Of a stretch of DNA of 20,417 nucleotides, positions 1-8,738 are shown in pieces. This DNA is from Cyanobacteria bacterium UBA8803 (GTDB taxonomy: Bacteria; Cyanobacteriota; Cyanobacteriia; Cyanobacteriales; Coleofasciculaceae). Location of the stretch: the NCBI GenBank assembly GCA_003505715.1, contig DNXU01000537.1:4027-24443 (forward strand). The letters run 5' to 3'. A program made the position numbers and the translations under genes. Position 1 is the first letter of the stretch, and every line of letters begins with the position of its first letter. The notes under the pieces were generated by a model. The model saw only the letters and a list, made by a program, of their open reading frames with translations. It made no database searches and was not told the origin of the DNA.

Positions 1-510
1 CATCTTCTAAAGCTTTAATTAAGCCGGGAATAGCAGATTCTGAGCCGATTTTGTCGAGAGCTTCTACCGCATTACTACGGACATAATAACTATCATCTTC
101 TAAAGCTTTAATTAAGCCGGGAGTCGCCACCTCTGAGCCGATTTGACCGAGAGCTTTCACCGCACTACCACGGACATAATAACTATCATCTTCTAAAGCT
201 TTAATTAAGTCGGGAATCGCCACCTCTGAGCTGATTTTGCCGAGAGCATCTACCGCATTACTACGGACATTATAATCATCATTTTCTAAATCTTTAATTA
301 AGCCGGGAATCGCCACCTCTGAGCCGATTTTGCCGAGAGCATCTGCCGCACTACTACGGACATCATAATCATCATCTTCTAAAGCTTTAATTAAGTCGGG
401 AATCGCCACCTCTGAGCCGATTTTGCCGAGAGCTTCTACCGCACTACTACGGACATAATAATCATCATCTTCTAAAGCTTTAATTAAGCCGGGAATCGCT
501 TTCTCAGATT
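1..510 (-). repeat. Tandem 93-bp units encoding 31-aa HEAT repeats
   Basis: Units begin at 1, 94, 187, 280, 373 and 466, so the period is exactly 93 bp (31 codons). Units differ by only a few bases, for example in the stretch CATCTTCTAAAGCTTTAATT, which recurs with few or no changes. Each encodes a helix pair with the pattern (A/V)xxALGKIGSEVAIPxLIKALEDD. The array continues past the left edge, so the full copy number is unknown. Near-identity at DNA level points to recent expansion or homogenisation. Confidence 0.92.
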
Positions 511-2428
511 TGGTTAGGTTCAAAAGCTGGATTTGGAGTAACTGAGGCACTTCTAACCCAGCTAATAAACCCACGGTTTGTGCCTGATGCTTCAGTTTTA
601 CCTCCCCTGCCAACCTCGCTCCCAACCTTAAATCCACCTCTAAAGCTAACTTCACCACTCGCACCACCTGCGCCTCATCCTCCACTAACTCGAGCATCAG
701 TGCCAGCGGTTCTGTCCATTTCAGATAATTCAGATACTCTCGTTTCAATTTCTCATCGCTGATACCCCCAGGATTTAACGAATTGCCCCCCCTAACCCCC
801 CCAACTTTGGGGGGGAAAACAGCAGAAGTTTTGTCTTGTTCCCCCCAGGATTGGGGGGTTAGGGGGGCAGCTCGACTCTGCAACACCTTCAGCAAATACT
901 CTGCCGTGTAATATTCTTGAATCAGTTGATGCCGAAATTCAATTTGGTCGCCTGCCCGCATTTGAATCAGGTGATGCTTGAGTAAATCTTTCAGCCATTT
1001 GCAAGCACAGCTACGTGGTTGCTCTAATCCCTCATCCCTTAGAAATGCTGTCAGCATCTCTTCTGCCTCTTGCTTAGGAATCGCAACTTGTAAGTCAGTC
1101 CGATTTTTTCCCTGAGTCATCGTAAACGCCAGCTGCTCCAACAGCAACTGACACCAATCCCGCGACTCCTCTGTCACCGGAACATCCTGCTTGAGTTTGC
1201 CATAATAACTCTGGCTGAACTGGCGAAACACCTTTCCCAGATTCGACGGCACCTTTCCCATCTTGCTGCTAAACAGGGAACACAGCATCCACAACAGCAG
1301 AGGTGTTTGCCCAAACTCCCGCAGCCGACTCCCCAACTGCCTCAACATTTCCTCCCCCTGCTGTGGCAGATAAGCCTGGACAAACTGCTGCATCTGCGCT
1401 TCACTCAGGGGTTGCATTTCCAACTTATTAACAATATCCAAGTCACCCCCCACCCCCAAATCCCGCGTTGTGAAAATCATCGGCGTTGTTTTCTGATAGT
1501 CTTGCCGAAATTTCTGCAAATCCCGTCGTGCCTCATCGTTTGGCAATTCATTGAGTCCATCCACCAGCAGCAGCAATTGTCCCTGCCGCAACCAAGTTTT
1601 GAGCGTTTCGGCATCTACGGTTAAATTGGGGTCATGCCGTTGCAAGAAGTCTTGAATTAAGTCGAGGATGGAGGTGCGGTAGTAACGGAGTTCCACGAGA
1701 ACGGGGATTTTCACGCCTCCAGTCCCCCCTGCTTCCTTACTCTTCTGTGCCTCCTCCAACAATAACCGCGCCAACGCCGTTGATTTCCCCGAACCTGGAC
1801 GCCCTACCAGCAATACATGCTGCGAGGCATACTTGCGCAACCCCTCCAGCACCATCAATCGCTCAACCTTTTCCTCCCCTTTACCTCTCTCCTCCCTCTC
1901 CCGTTCTACCGTCTGTACCATCAGATCAAAATCAAATAGCAGGGGTGACTGTTCCGCCTCAGCCTGCTTTTGTCCCACTACATCCGTAATGGTGTAAACC
2001 TTCCGCCATTGAGCGTAAGTAGTGCAGAGGGATTCTAGATAGCGTACAGGTAAATTTGTCTGTTCAAGTAAGAGAACATTCCCAGCGCTGTTCTTTTGTG
2101 CTAGATTCCACTTACCAATAACATGTTCAATAATTTCTCTATCTGCTGCGGCTAAATTGAGGTCAGTCTGGCTTAGGTATTCCAAAAATACAATTAATCC
2201 TAGCCTTTGCGAATGCTCAACTGTAATATAAACCTTTGAAAGCTTAGCGCAAAGGCTGAAAACGAACTGGAAAGTAGTTGCCTCTAAAGGCAGTAAGGCA
2301 GAGTATTCTCCTAACCCACAGTTACTCAGCACAGCACTACGGAGTTCAGCATCAGCAGTTTTGAGCAGTGTTCTATGGGTTAAAATTTTCTGGAGTTGAG
2401 CCTTTTCCTGTGAGTTAAGAAATTCCAT
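1..2428 (-). CDS. NACHT ATPase with C-terminal HEAT repeats (partial, runs off the left edge)
   Basis: The frame stays open from an ATG at 2428 to base 1, giving at least 809 residues; the C terminus lies outside the window. Residues 1-110 form an adaptor-like domain shared with the NACHT gene at 3743-6115. The NACHT module has Walker A GRPGSGKS (209-216) and Walker B LLLLVDGLNEL (285-295). A helical segment ends in a FRHQLIQEYYTAEYL motif (498-512), typical of the end of NACHT modules. From about residue 643 there are 31-residue HEAT repeats of PBS-lyase type, each encoded by an almost identical 93-bp unit. A C/G-rich inverted repeat is read through in frame at residues 519-556. Such proteins are thought to act as STAND switches, with the HEAT array as sensor or oligomerisation surface. 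No clear Shine-Dalgarno is visible. It is the last gene seen of the six-gene array. Family assignment is firm; a role in defence is inferred. Confidence 0.9.
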   Translation of the reverse strand, partial: MEFLNSQEKAQLQKILTHRTLLKTADAELRSAVLSNCGLGEYSALLPLEATTFQFVFSLCAKLSKVYITVEHSQRLGLIVFLEYLSQTDLNLAAADREIIEHVIGKWNLAQKNSAGNVLLLEQTNLPVRYLESLCTTYAQWRKVYTITDVVGQKQAEAEQSPLLFDFDLMVQTVEREREERGKGEEKVERLMVLEGLRKYASQHVLLVGRPGSGKSTALARLLLEEAQKSKEAGGTGGVKIPVLVELRYYRTSILDLIQDFLQRHDPNLTVDAETLKTWLRQGQLLLLVDGLNELPNDEARRDLQKFRQDYQKTTPMIFTTRDLGVGGDLDIVNKLEMQPLSEAQMQQFVQAYLPQQGEEMLRQLGSRLREFGQTPLLLWMLCSLFSSKMGKVPSNLGKVFRQFSQSYYGKLKQDVPVTEESRDWCQLLLEQLAFTMTQGKNRTDLQVAIPKQEAEEMLTAFLRDEGLEQPRSCACKWLKDLLKHHLIQMRAGDQIEFRHQLIQEYYTAEYLLKVLQSRAAPLTPQSWGEQDKTSAVFPPKVGGVRGGNSLNPGGISDEKLKREYLNYLKWTEPLALMLELVEDEAQVVRVVKLALEVDLRLGARLAGEVKLKHQAQTVGLLAGLEVPQLLQIQLLNLTKSEKAIPGLIKALEDDDYYVRSSAVEALGKIGSEVAIPDLIKALEDDDYDVRSSAADALGKIGSEVAIPGLIKDLENDDYNVRSNAVDALGKISSEVAIPDLIKALEDDSYYVRGSAVKALGQIGSEVATPGLIKALEDDSYYVRSNAVEALDKIGSESAIPGLIKALED
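761..874. repeat. C/G-rich inverted repeat inserted in frame in the NACHT gene
   Basis: Two arms face each other: TGCCCCCCCTAACCCCCCC (784-802, then AA) and TTGGGGGGTTAGGGGGGCA (851-869). They match as an inverted repeat apart from single C/G length differences, with further G and C tracts between them. The open frame continues through it and encodes a low-complexity Pro/Gly-rich stretch (residues about 519-556) between the NACHT end motif and the next helical segment. This looks like a cyanobacterial dispersed palindromic element that inserted without breaking the frame. Confidence 0.75.
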
Positions 2429-2556
2429 ATTCAGTTATTCAATTATTCAGATTCCCATACTGATTGACTCACCGAGGAGATATTATTTTGAGATTGTGCG
2501 ATCGCATTCCCCAACTCTTCTAGCCAATTCAGTTTCCCTTGCTGCATTCACTACCT

Positions 2557-3726
2557 TTAGGCAGTCTGTGGCAGCTCCAGGATGAGACGGTAAGCGTCCA
2601 AATATTTGAGAAGAAAAGAGTGAGCTGATCCCCACAGATAAAGGCGGAACATACGATACCGCGCCTCACCCCAACGATGTATGATTTCATCACGAGCGTC
2701 TTCGAGGTTCTCTGCCCAAGCTTTACAAGTTAAGAAATAACTGTGACGGTCATTGTAGATAGCCTGTAGCTCAAAGGGAGTTTTAGCTACACCTTTAAGA
2801 AAGTCGTGCAAACAGAAGCACGAATGATTCCTCCGGAAAATGTAACGGCTAATAAAGGAGGGAAGCTGATACTTCTGACGGCTAGCGCTGGCATCAAGGT
2901 AAACACGCCCACCTGGCTTTAAGAGACGCTGGCACTGTCTCAACACAGCAGGATAGTTCGGAAGATGTTCCATAACGCCGATGATGACAATTGCATCGTA
3001 GCATTCCCCTGACTCATGTTCTAGGAAGTGCTGGTTAATAGCTTCACAGGGCAGCTTTAGTTGCTCAATCAAAGCTGTTAGGAATTGCATAGATTCTTGG
3101 GAGATTGTCAGCGACGTTACCCGAATTCCTTGCCTTCCTGCATGTTCGGTAAAAGCTCCCCAACCAGCGCCTACATCTAGGACGCGATCGCCCGATTTCA
3201 GACCACAAGCTTCAATGGCAAAGTTAAGCTTGCGGCATTGAGCCGTCTCCAATGTCTCATTATCCCGCTCAAACACTGCCTGAGAATAACATCGGGTTTT
3301 ACCTAAGAATGTTAGGTAAAACTCATTACCCAAATCATCATAGTGTTGAGAGATTGCCTGTCGATCGCTTCGGATCTGCCCAAGAATTATGGGAACTACA
3401 TGTCGCCATAGTCTATACCAGAGGTAGCGGTCGGTCAACAGGTAGCGCATACTTAGAGCCTGCAACATATCACCAGTAATATCAAGACTCCCGTCAATGT
3501 AGGCTTCAGAGAGCTTACACTCGTCAAGTTGGTTCAATGCCGCAAGTCCTCTAATATCGTTAACAATCAACTTAAATAACGGTTCTCCCTTACCAAAACA
3601 ATAGAAATGGCTATTCCATAGCTCTATTGCAAAGGGAATTCTGGCTTGGTCAAAAAAACGCTTCTGGACAGAACTAGATAAACCGCTACTGCTTAGGATA
3701 TGTGAATTACTGATAGCTTTCAGCAT
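2557..3726 (-). CDS. Cyclopropane-fatty-acid-synthase-like SAM methyltransferase
   Basis: This 389-residue protein follows the CFA synthase layout. The N-terminal domain carries EAYIDGSLDI (75-84); the substrate-contact segment HYDDLGNEFY (128-137) follows; the Rossmann core has SAM motif I VLDVGAGWG (182-190), VMEHL (251-255) and LLKPGG (268-273). True CFA synthases methylate double bonds of membrane phospholipid acyl chains and bind bicarbonate in the active site. By eye alignment to E. coli Cfa, Glu253 and Tyr330 are kept. The usual Cys of YSCAY is Gln149 (YSQAV) and the usual His of the LLHTIG strand is Asp278. The substrate or chemistry may therefore differ. The gene starts 16 bp after the stop of the membrane NACHT gene and precedes the HEAT NACHT gene, so it probably belongs to the same transcript. 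Family confidence is high; exact reaction is uncertain. Confidence 0.85.
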   Translation of the reverse strand: MLKAISNSHILSSSGLSSSVQKRFFDQARIPFAIELWNSHFYCFGKGEPLFKLIVNDIRGLAALNQLDECKLSEAYIDGSLDITGDMLQALSMRYLLTDRYLWYRLWRHVVPIILGQIRSDRQAISQHYDDLGNEFYLTFLGKTRCYSQAVFERDNETLETAQCRKLNFAIEACGLKSGDRVLDVGAGWGAFTEHAGRQGIRVTSLTISQESMQFLTALIEQLKLPCEAINQHFLEHESGECYDAIVIIGVMEHLPNYPAVLRQCQRLLKPGGRVYLDASASRQKYQLPSFISRYIFRRNHSCFCLHDFLKGVAKTPFELQAIYNDRHSYFLTCKAWAENLEDARDEIIHRWGEARYRMFRLYLWGSAHSFLLKYLDAYRLILELPQTA

Positions 3727-3742
3727 TATTTTTTTATCCCAG

Positions 3743-6115
3743 TTACAGATTTATTGAAGAAATATTAAATGAAGCAAAATGCTCTAGTAGCAGTCGGTGG
3801 ATGAATATATAGCCTCCACCAACCTTTTGCAAGAAGATTCTTTTCGTTGCATAGTTGAGGAAACGGGCATAATTCCAAGGTATATAACCATTCCACCAGA
3901 GAATGATACGCATAATAAAGTGTTGAAGGCAAACTAACCCTGAGCCTCCGCTACCAACCAATCCCAGAAATATTCCCAAACTTAAGGTGACACTCATTAT
4001 TGCTGGAATCATTTGATTGGGCGGAAGATCCCTACTTCTTAACCACCAAATCGGTACAGATATGATTACAACAAGCGTAAGGAAAATGGCAGCATTAGTT
4101 GCTGATTGTAAAATACCTTGATTAGGAATTGTTCTTCTCTCTACCTCAGAACGTTTTTGAAACCCACCAATCAGAGCAAAAAATAGTACCCATATCAAAA
4201 AATCTGATAGTATATTTTTATATAAACCTTTAGTAATAAAAATGGAGATTATTGACACACATACCAACCCAATAAATAAGCCAACAACAGCATAGCTTCG
4301 AGCTTTCAACCAGGAAAATTTAGTTGTATATACTGGCTCTATTTTTTCAGAAATTAAGCGTTCAATTAGCCAGAATCCAGCTCCACATATAGTTGATTCA
4401 ATCAACAACCAAACCACCAATAAATTCCACGAGAGGTGCTTTTCAAACAACCAGGCAACGAGAACTCCACTGATTCCAAATACAAGTCCAGCTGCTAATC
4501 CAATAATTAACTTACAATTCAGCTTAGAGAGTAGCTCCGCAATTAATCCCGATATTAATCCAGATAGCATTGAAGTAATCACAATCACCCACCAAGGTGT
4601 CATTCCAGATGACTCAAAAATATCTTCATAAGCATATACCCTCCAAAAAAACAACCCCACACTTAACCCATACAACCAACCTACAATCAATTTAAATCCA
4701 ATACGATATACCCACGTCTGAGTTCTGGAAAGCAGCCAGCTAGGCTGCATACGCTCAATTAAAAAGACTGTTTTAGATTGCTGAACCATTCTTTGTGCTA
4801 GCCAAGTCAGCCAGCGCTTTGCTTTGTGTTCTGGATAATGATCTTGAACAACCCTACGGCTGAACATCCTGTCTATGTATGCATTAAATAGATGCTGGCG
4901 GCGTTCTTCCAAGTTCTGACTGGGCAAATCTTCAATGGACATCCCTCGGTAAGCAAGGGTAATGATATTCAGCATAAGAGGCGATTTTACCAATTCTTGC
5001 AGGTGGATATCGGTACGCAATGCTATGCTGACTGCTGCCAGTTCAGCACCAGCATCAGCCAGATAGAGTTGAACTTGCTCGCTAGTTAGTGGTTGTATGT
5101 ATATGGCTGCTTGAAAGTTCAGACGGTGTCGTAGAGATTCGTAGTCCTTGATGCGACTACACACTACCATCTCTGTATCCACTTGTTCCTGATGTAATTG
5201 ATTTAACGCCTGAACGCAGGCATCCCGGTAAGCGCTGTTCACCTCATCTAGACCATCAAGCAATAGCAGTAATTGCCCAGCTTTCATCCAACTTTTGCCA
5301 ACTTGCTTGGGAACCTGGTATTGACTGTAGAGTTCTGAAACTAACCAATCAGCAATGGTGTGCTTCCCACCTTGCCAAGAAGAGAGGTTTAACACCACTG
5401 GTATTGGTAGGTTGACATCTTGCTGGGCACGATCAACTAAGTCACGAGCAAGTTCAACCAGAGTTATGGTTTTTCCAGCTCCAGGTTCTCCTAAAATCAG
5501 CATAGTGCGACCTATGCCCAACTGATCGAATTGATCTATGACTTTGGTATCAGGTGGTAGGGGTTGCTGGTCTTGGTCGGGAGTTTCCCAATTAAATACT
5601 ACTGGTCTATTCACAGCGTTGAATCGCTCTTCGAGTCCCAATTCAATTAGTGCTTGATCATGTAAGGACTTCTCCAATACGCCGTTAACCCAGGAATTTC
5701 TAACCTTATTAAGCAGAATCTGGCGATTGCGATCCTCTTGGTAGGTTAATCGCGTTCCTATAAGTTGCTGCTTGCCCTGACTGGATGCCTGCCCTAGCTC
5801 CCACTTAGTAATAACGTATTGAATAAATTTCTTATCTTCTTCTGATAAATTAAAGTCAATCTGGCTCAGGTATTCCAAAAAGACAACTAATCCTAATTTT
5901 TCTGAATTATCAACCGTAACATATACCTGGGAAAGGGTAGCATAAATGCTGATAACGAACTTACCTAAAGGTTGATCTAACTGAACTAATCCACAATATT
6001 GATCTAGGCCACAAAACGCTAGAACATTACTACGCTCATCAGCAGTTTGAAGTTGTGAACTCTTAGTTAAAATTCGCAAAAGCTGAAATTTTTCTTGGGA
6101 GTTAAGAAAGTCCAT
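3743..6115 (-). CDS. NACHT ATPase with C-terminal multi-spanning membrane module
   Basis: A complete 790-residue protein. Residues 1-110 match the N-terminal domain of the NACHT gene at 1-2428 (both begin M-E/D-FLNSQEK and share GL(I/V)VFLEYLSQ), about half identical by eye. The NACHT module has Walker A GEPGAGKT (209-216), Walker B LLLLLDGLDEV (282-292) and a sensor-like VVCSR (317-321). About eight hydrophobic segments follow (near 475-495, 508-530, 536-557, 563-585, 607-628, 635-652, 675-692 and 703-725). The tail IPWNYARFLNYATKR...FIHRLLLEHF (745-780) is an end motif I recall from cyanobacterial NACHT proteins. It is probably an inner-membrane STAND NTPase whose membrane part could be effector or anchor. 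It starts 34 bp after the upstream stop. No strong Shine-Dalgarno precedes the ATG. Domain calls are firm; the defence role is inferred. Confidence 0.9.
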   Translation of the reverse strand: MDFLNSQEKFQLLRILTKSSQLQTADERSNVLAFCGLDQYCGLVQLDQPLGKFVISIYATLSQVYVTVDNSEKLGLVVFLEYLSQIDFNLSEEDKKFIQYVITKWELGQASSQGKQQLIGTRLTYQEDRNRQILLNKVRNSWVNGVLEKSLHDQALIELGLEERFNAVNRPVVFNWETPDQDQQPLPPDTKVIDQFDQLGIGRTMLILGEPGAGKTITLVELARDLVDRAQQDVNLPIPVVLNLSSWQGGKHTIADWLVSELYSQYQVPKQVGKSWMKAGQLLLLLDGLDEVNSAYRDACVQALNQLHQEQVDTEMVVCSRIKDYESLRHRLNFQAAIYIQPLTSEQVQLYLADAGAELAAVSIALRTDIHLQELVKSPLMLNIITLAYRGMSIEDLPSQNLEERRQHLFNAYIDRMFSRRVVQDHYPEHKAKRWLTWLAQRMVQQSKTVFLIERMQPSWLLSRTQTWVYRIGFKLIVGWLYGLSVGLFFWRVYAYEDIFESSGMTPWWVIVITSMLSGLISGLIAELLSKLNCKLIIGLAAGLVFGISGVLVAWLFEKHLSWNLLVVWLLIESTICGAGFWLIERLISEKIEPVYTTKFSWLKARSYAVVGLFIGLVCVSIISIFITKGLYKNILSDFLIWVLFFALIGGFQKRSEVERRTIPNQGILQSATNAAIFLTLVVIISVPIWWLRSRDLPPNQMIPAIMSVTLSLGIFLGLVGSGGSGLVCLQHFIMRIILWWNGYIPWNYARFLNYATKRIFLQKVGGGYIFIHRLLLEHFASFNISSINL

Positions 6116-6149
6116 AGTTAGCCATTAGGATTCCACAATTGCGTTTACC

Positions 6150-7241
6150 CTACTGTTTAAATAGTTTTTCTAACTCTGCCAATTCCCCCTCTGTCTCTGC
6201 ATCCACAGCTGGCAAAGGTCGCTGCATGATGGAATAGAGCGATCGCTTTTGCACTGTTACCCCTTGCAAACCAATCTCACGCAGATGTTCATGAATTTTC
6301 AGCACCATGTTTCGGCGGTCAGCCTTTATCAAATCCGGACTGCGAAAAATTGTTGCTTTGATAGCAGGCAAAAGAAAATCTTTTACCTTATCGTATTCAC
6401 CGTCAAACACAGCATCTTGAGCCTGGTAAACCAATTCCTTAATTTGGGTCAACGACTCCCAATCTTGAGCTGGACGCTTTTCTACACGGAATAGCATATA
6501 GCTATACCCCTCAAGAGGTTTACCATCACGCACAAACACCTTAGTTTTTCCCGGTGTTCCCACCTTCAAGCTGCCATTCACAACACACAGCGTATCTGGA
6601 TTAATCTGGTTTTCCTCAGCCAAGATAGCCAAGAAGTAACCTGGCTTGAGGTCATTGTCCCCCCCACCACCAGCAGCACAAAAAGTTTGTTGATACCCCA
6701 ATTCTAACTGCCCCTCTCCAGCACCGATTAAGTCTTCAATCCCTCGATACACAGGTTCTGCTAGCTTCACCACGGTTGAGAGTTCTGGCACTGGCAATAA
6801 CTCGGAAAACCGCCCCATCGTTTTGATAAATTTGCCGATGGGGTCACTATTCACCATACTGAACAACCCAGCTTGCAACTCCACCAAGCCATCATTAAAG
6901 GGAAATAGGGGTGTTAGTGGATAGTTACACTGGATGACTTTATTCAGATTCTCTTTCGACAGTTCTTGTAGATGTCCTGGCTCAGCCAGATAGGGAATCG
7001 TAACAGACTTACCGCCATGATTGAAGCGAATCGCCGCATGAACGACTGGATACCGTTCCCTAAACCAATCCACATCTCTGGCTAAGCGCATCTCCACCAA
7101 CCACAGACGACAGTAGGCTTCTCCCGCATTTATCGGTGTGGCATCGTAATCTACATTAGTCCGATATTCCGGTAGAAAAAGGGCTTGATATTTCGGGGAC
7201 TCTCGCCTGAACGTTTCTGAGAAATTCTGCCAAAAACTCAT
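6150..7241 (-). CDS. Unrecognised 363-aa protein, partner of the protease gene
   Basis: I do not recognise a named family. The protein is soluble, with no signal peptide and no membrane segment. Residues 35-90 contain a mixed alpha/beta stretch (EAYCRLWLVEMRLA, then FNHGGKSVTIPYLA). A second block holds YPLTPLFPFNDGLVELQAGLF (107-127 region). A loop rich in glycine, CAAGGGGDNDLKPGYF (188-203), leads into a small beta-rich domain. The C-terminal 110 residues look helical and charged. Translation starts at an ATG with a good AAGGAAG ribosome-binding site 7-9 bases upstream. It lies only 20 bp after the protease stop, so the two are almost certainly co-translated and may form a complex or a substrate-protease pair. 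That pairing is inference. High coding confidence, function unknown. Confidence 0.85.
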   Translation of the reverse strand: MSFWQNFSETFRRESPKYQALFLPEYRTNVDYDATPINAGEAYCRLWLVEMRLARDVDWFRERYPVVHAAIRFNHGGKSVTIPYLAEPGHLQELSKENLNKVIQCNYPLTPLFPFNDGLVELQAGLFSMVNSDPIGKFIKTMGRFSELLPVPELSTVVKLAEPVYRGIEDLIGAGEGQLELGYQQTFCAAGGGGDNDLKPGYFLAILAEENQINPDTLCVVNGSLKVGTPGKTKVFVRDGKPLEGYSYMLFRVEKRPAQDWESLTQIKELVYQAQDAVFDGEYDKVKDFLLPAIKATIFRSPDLIKADRRNMVLKIHEHLREIGLQGVTVQKRSLYSIMQRPLPAVDAETEGELAELEKLFKQ

Positions 7242-7261
7242 GAATCACTTCCTTGCCAATA

Positions 7262-8680
7262 TCAAGATAGTTGAGTTTGAATGTTTTTCCAGAAGGCACG
7301 AAGCGGAACACCAGATGTGGTTCCTGGCTCAAGCGATCGCCCAGCACGCCCTATACCCAGGTTTCCCCGATGAATAGCCACTAATTGCCAATCCCGATTA
7401 AAAATTGGCGCACCAGATGACCCCTCATCAGTACTGATGTTGTGGTCGATGTAATCGTCTCCCACTTGCACAATCTGACCCAAGCCAGAAATTACAACAT
7501 ATTGTCCTTGTGGATGGTGAATCAGGCGAATTTCCTGATTACTATCTAATATGGCATCAATTAGGTTAGCTGTCCGTTGCTTCGGCTCACCTTTGACCCT
7601 GACCAAAGCATAATCCAGTTGACTAGAGCGTGTCGCCGTATCGAGATCCAGTTCAAAGACATTTGAGTCTAAGGGGTAGCTCCCAGCTGTGTAGTTAAAA
7701 CGCACCCAGGCTACTGTAGCCTGACTTTTGCTAAAAATGTGGTCGCAGGTGAGCAGCAGATTCTTCCCAATCAGGACACCAGTACCAATACCAGTTCCTT
7801 GAGGCGACTCAATTCTACCAACTGCACTGCGAGCCGCTAAAGCCTTAAGATTTTCCTGTCCCCGCTCAACTAATCGGGTGAATAAAGCAACATCCCGATC
7901 TGCCAGTCCATAAATTGGAGCCAGCTCGCATAGGTACTTGAGTAGGCTCACCAGCGGGTGATCATCCAAGCGCTGATTAGAGACAGGGTACGTCCTAAAT
8001 GCTGCGACTAATGCTGGAGCAAATTTAATCGGTGTTGCACCCAGTTTCAGGTTGCTGAGCACAGCCATATCGATACCAGCACTCTCCAGAACCTCTTGGC
8101 GATCGCTAGCATCGTTAATCTTAATGGCAAATTGGTTTAGCGCTAAAGTTAAAAGAGGAACATCTCTGTCCTCCAAAAATAATTCAGGATTCATAACACT
8201 TTCATCTGTCCAGCTTGAATTTGAGTCTGTAAATTGAGATAAAACTTCAACGGCTTGATGAGGCTGTATCGAAATAGGAGCAGGAGCCTGAGCCGATGCT
8301 TGCGGGTTGAGGCGACGCTTCAAATCCTGAATAAACTCCTTCGATGAAGTTGCTTGAACCTTCTGTTTGTATAGAGATTTCTCAATTGGCTCAACAACGC
8401 TTACGTAGAGGTCACGGATGTATCTCCGCCGTGCAGCATATGTACCGTCCAATTCTGATGACCAGTAGTCATACCAGTCCCAGAGAGACCTGAATTCGTT
8501 TGGATTTGAGATAGATAGCCCCGCTTCCTGTAGCAGCTCAAATCTTAGTGCGACTTCTCGGTAAAGTTCGGTGTACTCCTCCTCCTCATGCTCAATTCGA
8601 GTTCCAGTAGCAACGTCGATCAGGATTAATTGCAGCTTTTTAATCTTTGTTAGAAACTCTTCAAGTTGTTCAGGTTCCAT
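7262..8680 (-). CDS. Trypsin-like serine protease with N-terminal adaptor-type helical domains
   Basis: A 472-residue protein in three parts. Residues 1-105 are an acidic helical domain with the motif SLWDWYDYWSSEL (65-77) followed by an Arg-rich RRRYIRDLY (84-92). Residues 172-250 form a second helical domain (LTLALNQFAIKI...HPLVSLLKYL) resembling the effector-associated adaptor domains described for STAND conflict systems. Residues 290-470 are an S1-family chymotrypsin-fold protease: GIGTGVLIG (297-305), catalytic His314 in TCDHIF, Asp356 in QLDYALV, and Ser422 in DEGSSGAP. The triad is complete. No signal peptide is seen, so it should act in the cytoplasm. The expected role is cleavage of a host or partner protein after recruitment by an activated NTPase; this follows from known architectures, not from anything measured here. 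The start is the first in-frame ATG, with a weak ribosome-binding site. Confidence 0.88.
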   Translation of the reverse strand: MEPEQLEEFLTKIKKLQLILIDVATGTRIEHEEEEYTELYREVALRFELLQEAGLSISNPNEFRSLWDWYDYWSSELDGTYAARRRYIRDLYVSVVEPIEKSLYKQKVQATSSKEFIQDLKRRLNPQASAQAPAPISIQPHQAVEVLSQFTDSNSSWTDESVMNPELFLEDRDVPLLTLALNQFAIKINDASDRQEVLESAGIDMAVLSNLKLGATPIKFAPALVAAFRTYPVSNQRLDDHPLVSLLKYLCELAPIYGLADRDVALFTRLVERGQENLKALAARSAVGRIESPQGTGIGTGVLIGKNLLLTCDHIFSKSQATVAWVRFNYTAGSYPLDSNVFELDLDTATRSSQLDYALVRVKGEPKQRTANLIDAILDSNQEIRLIHHPQGQYVVISGLGQIVQVGDDYIDHNISTDEGSSGAPIFNRDWQLVAIHRGNLGIGRAGRSLEPGTTSGVPLRAFWKNIQTQLS

Positions 8681-8738
8681 AAACTACATCTAAATTTTCC
8701 GCAGACTCTCCCTCGTACCTCTACACCGCAACCTCTGC

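Noticed and set aside
1..510. Regular repeats that might be a CRISPR array
   Set aside because: The 93-bp units are contiguous with no unique spacers and translate in frame into HEAT repeats.
580..1989. Plus-strand open frames opposite the HEAT NACHT gene
   Set aside because: They are short, low-complexity Pro/Leu-rich translations of the antisense of a well-supported gene.
7156..7347. A 63-codon minus-strand frame bridging the protease and the unknown gene
   Set aside because: It overlaps both real genes out of frame; the real junction has a clear stop, ribosome-binding site and ATG.
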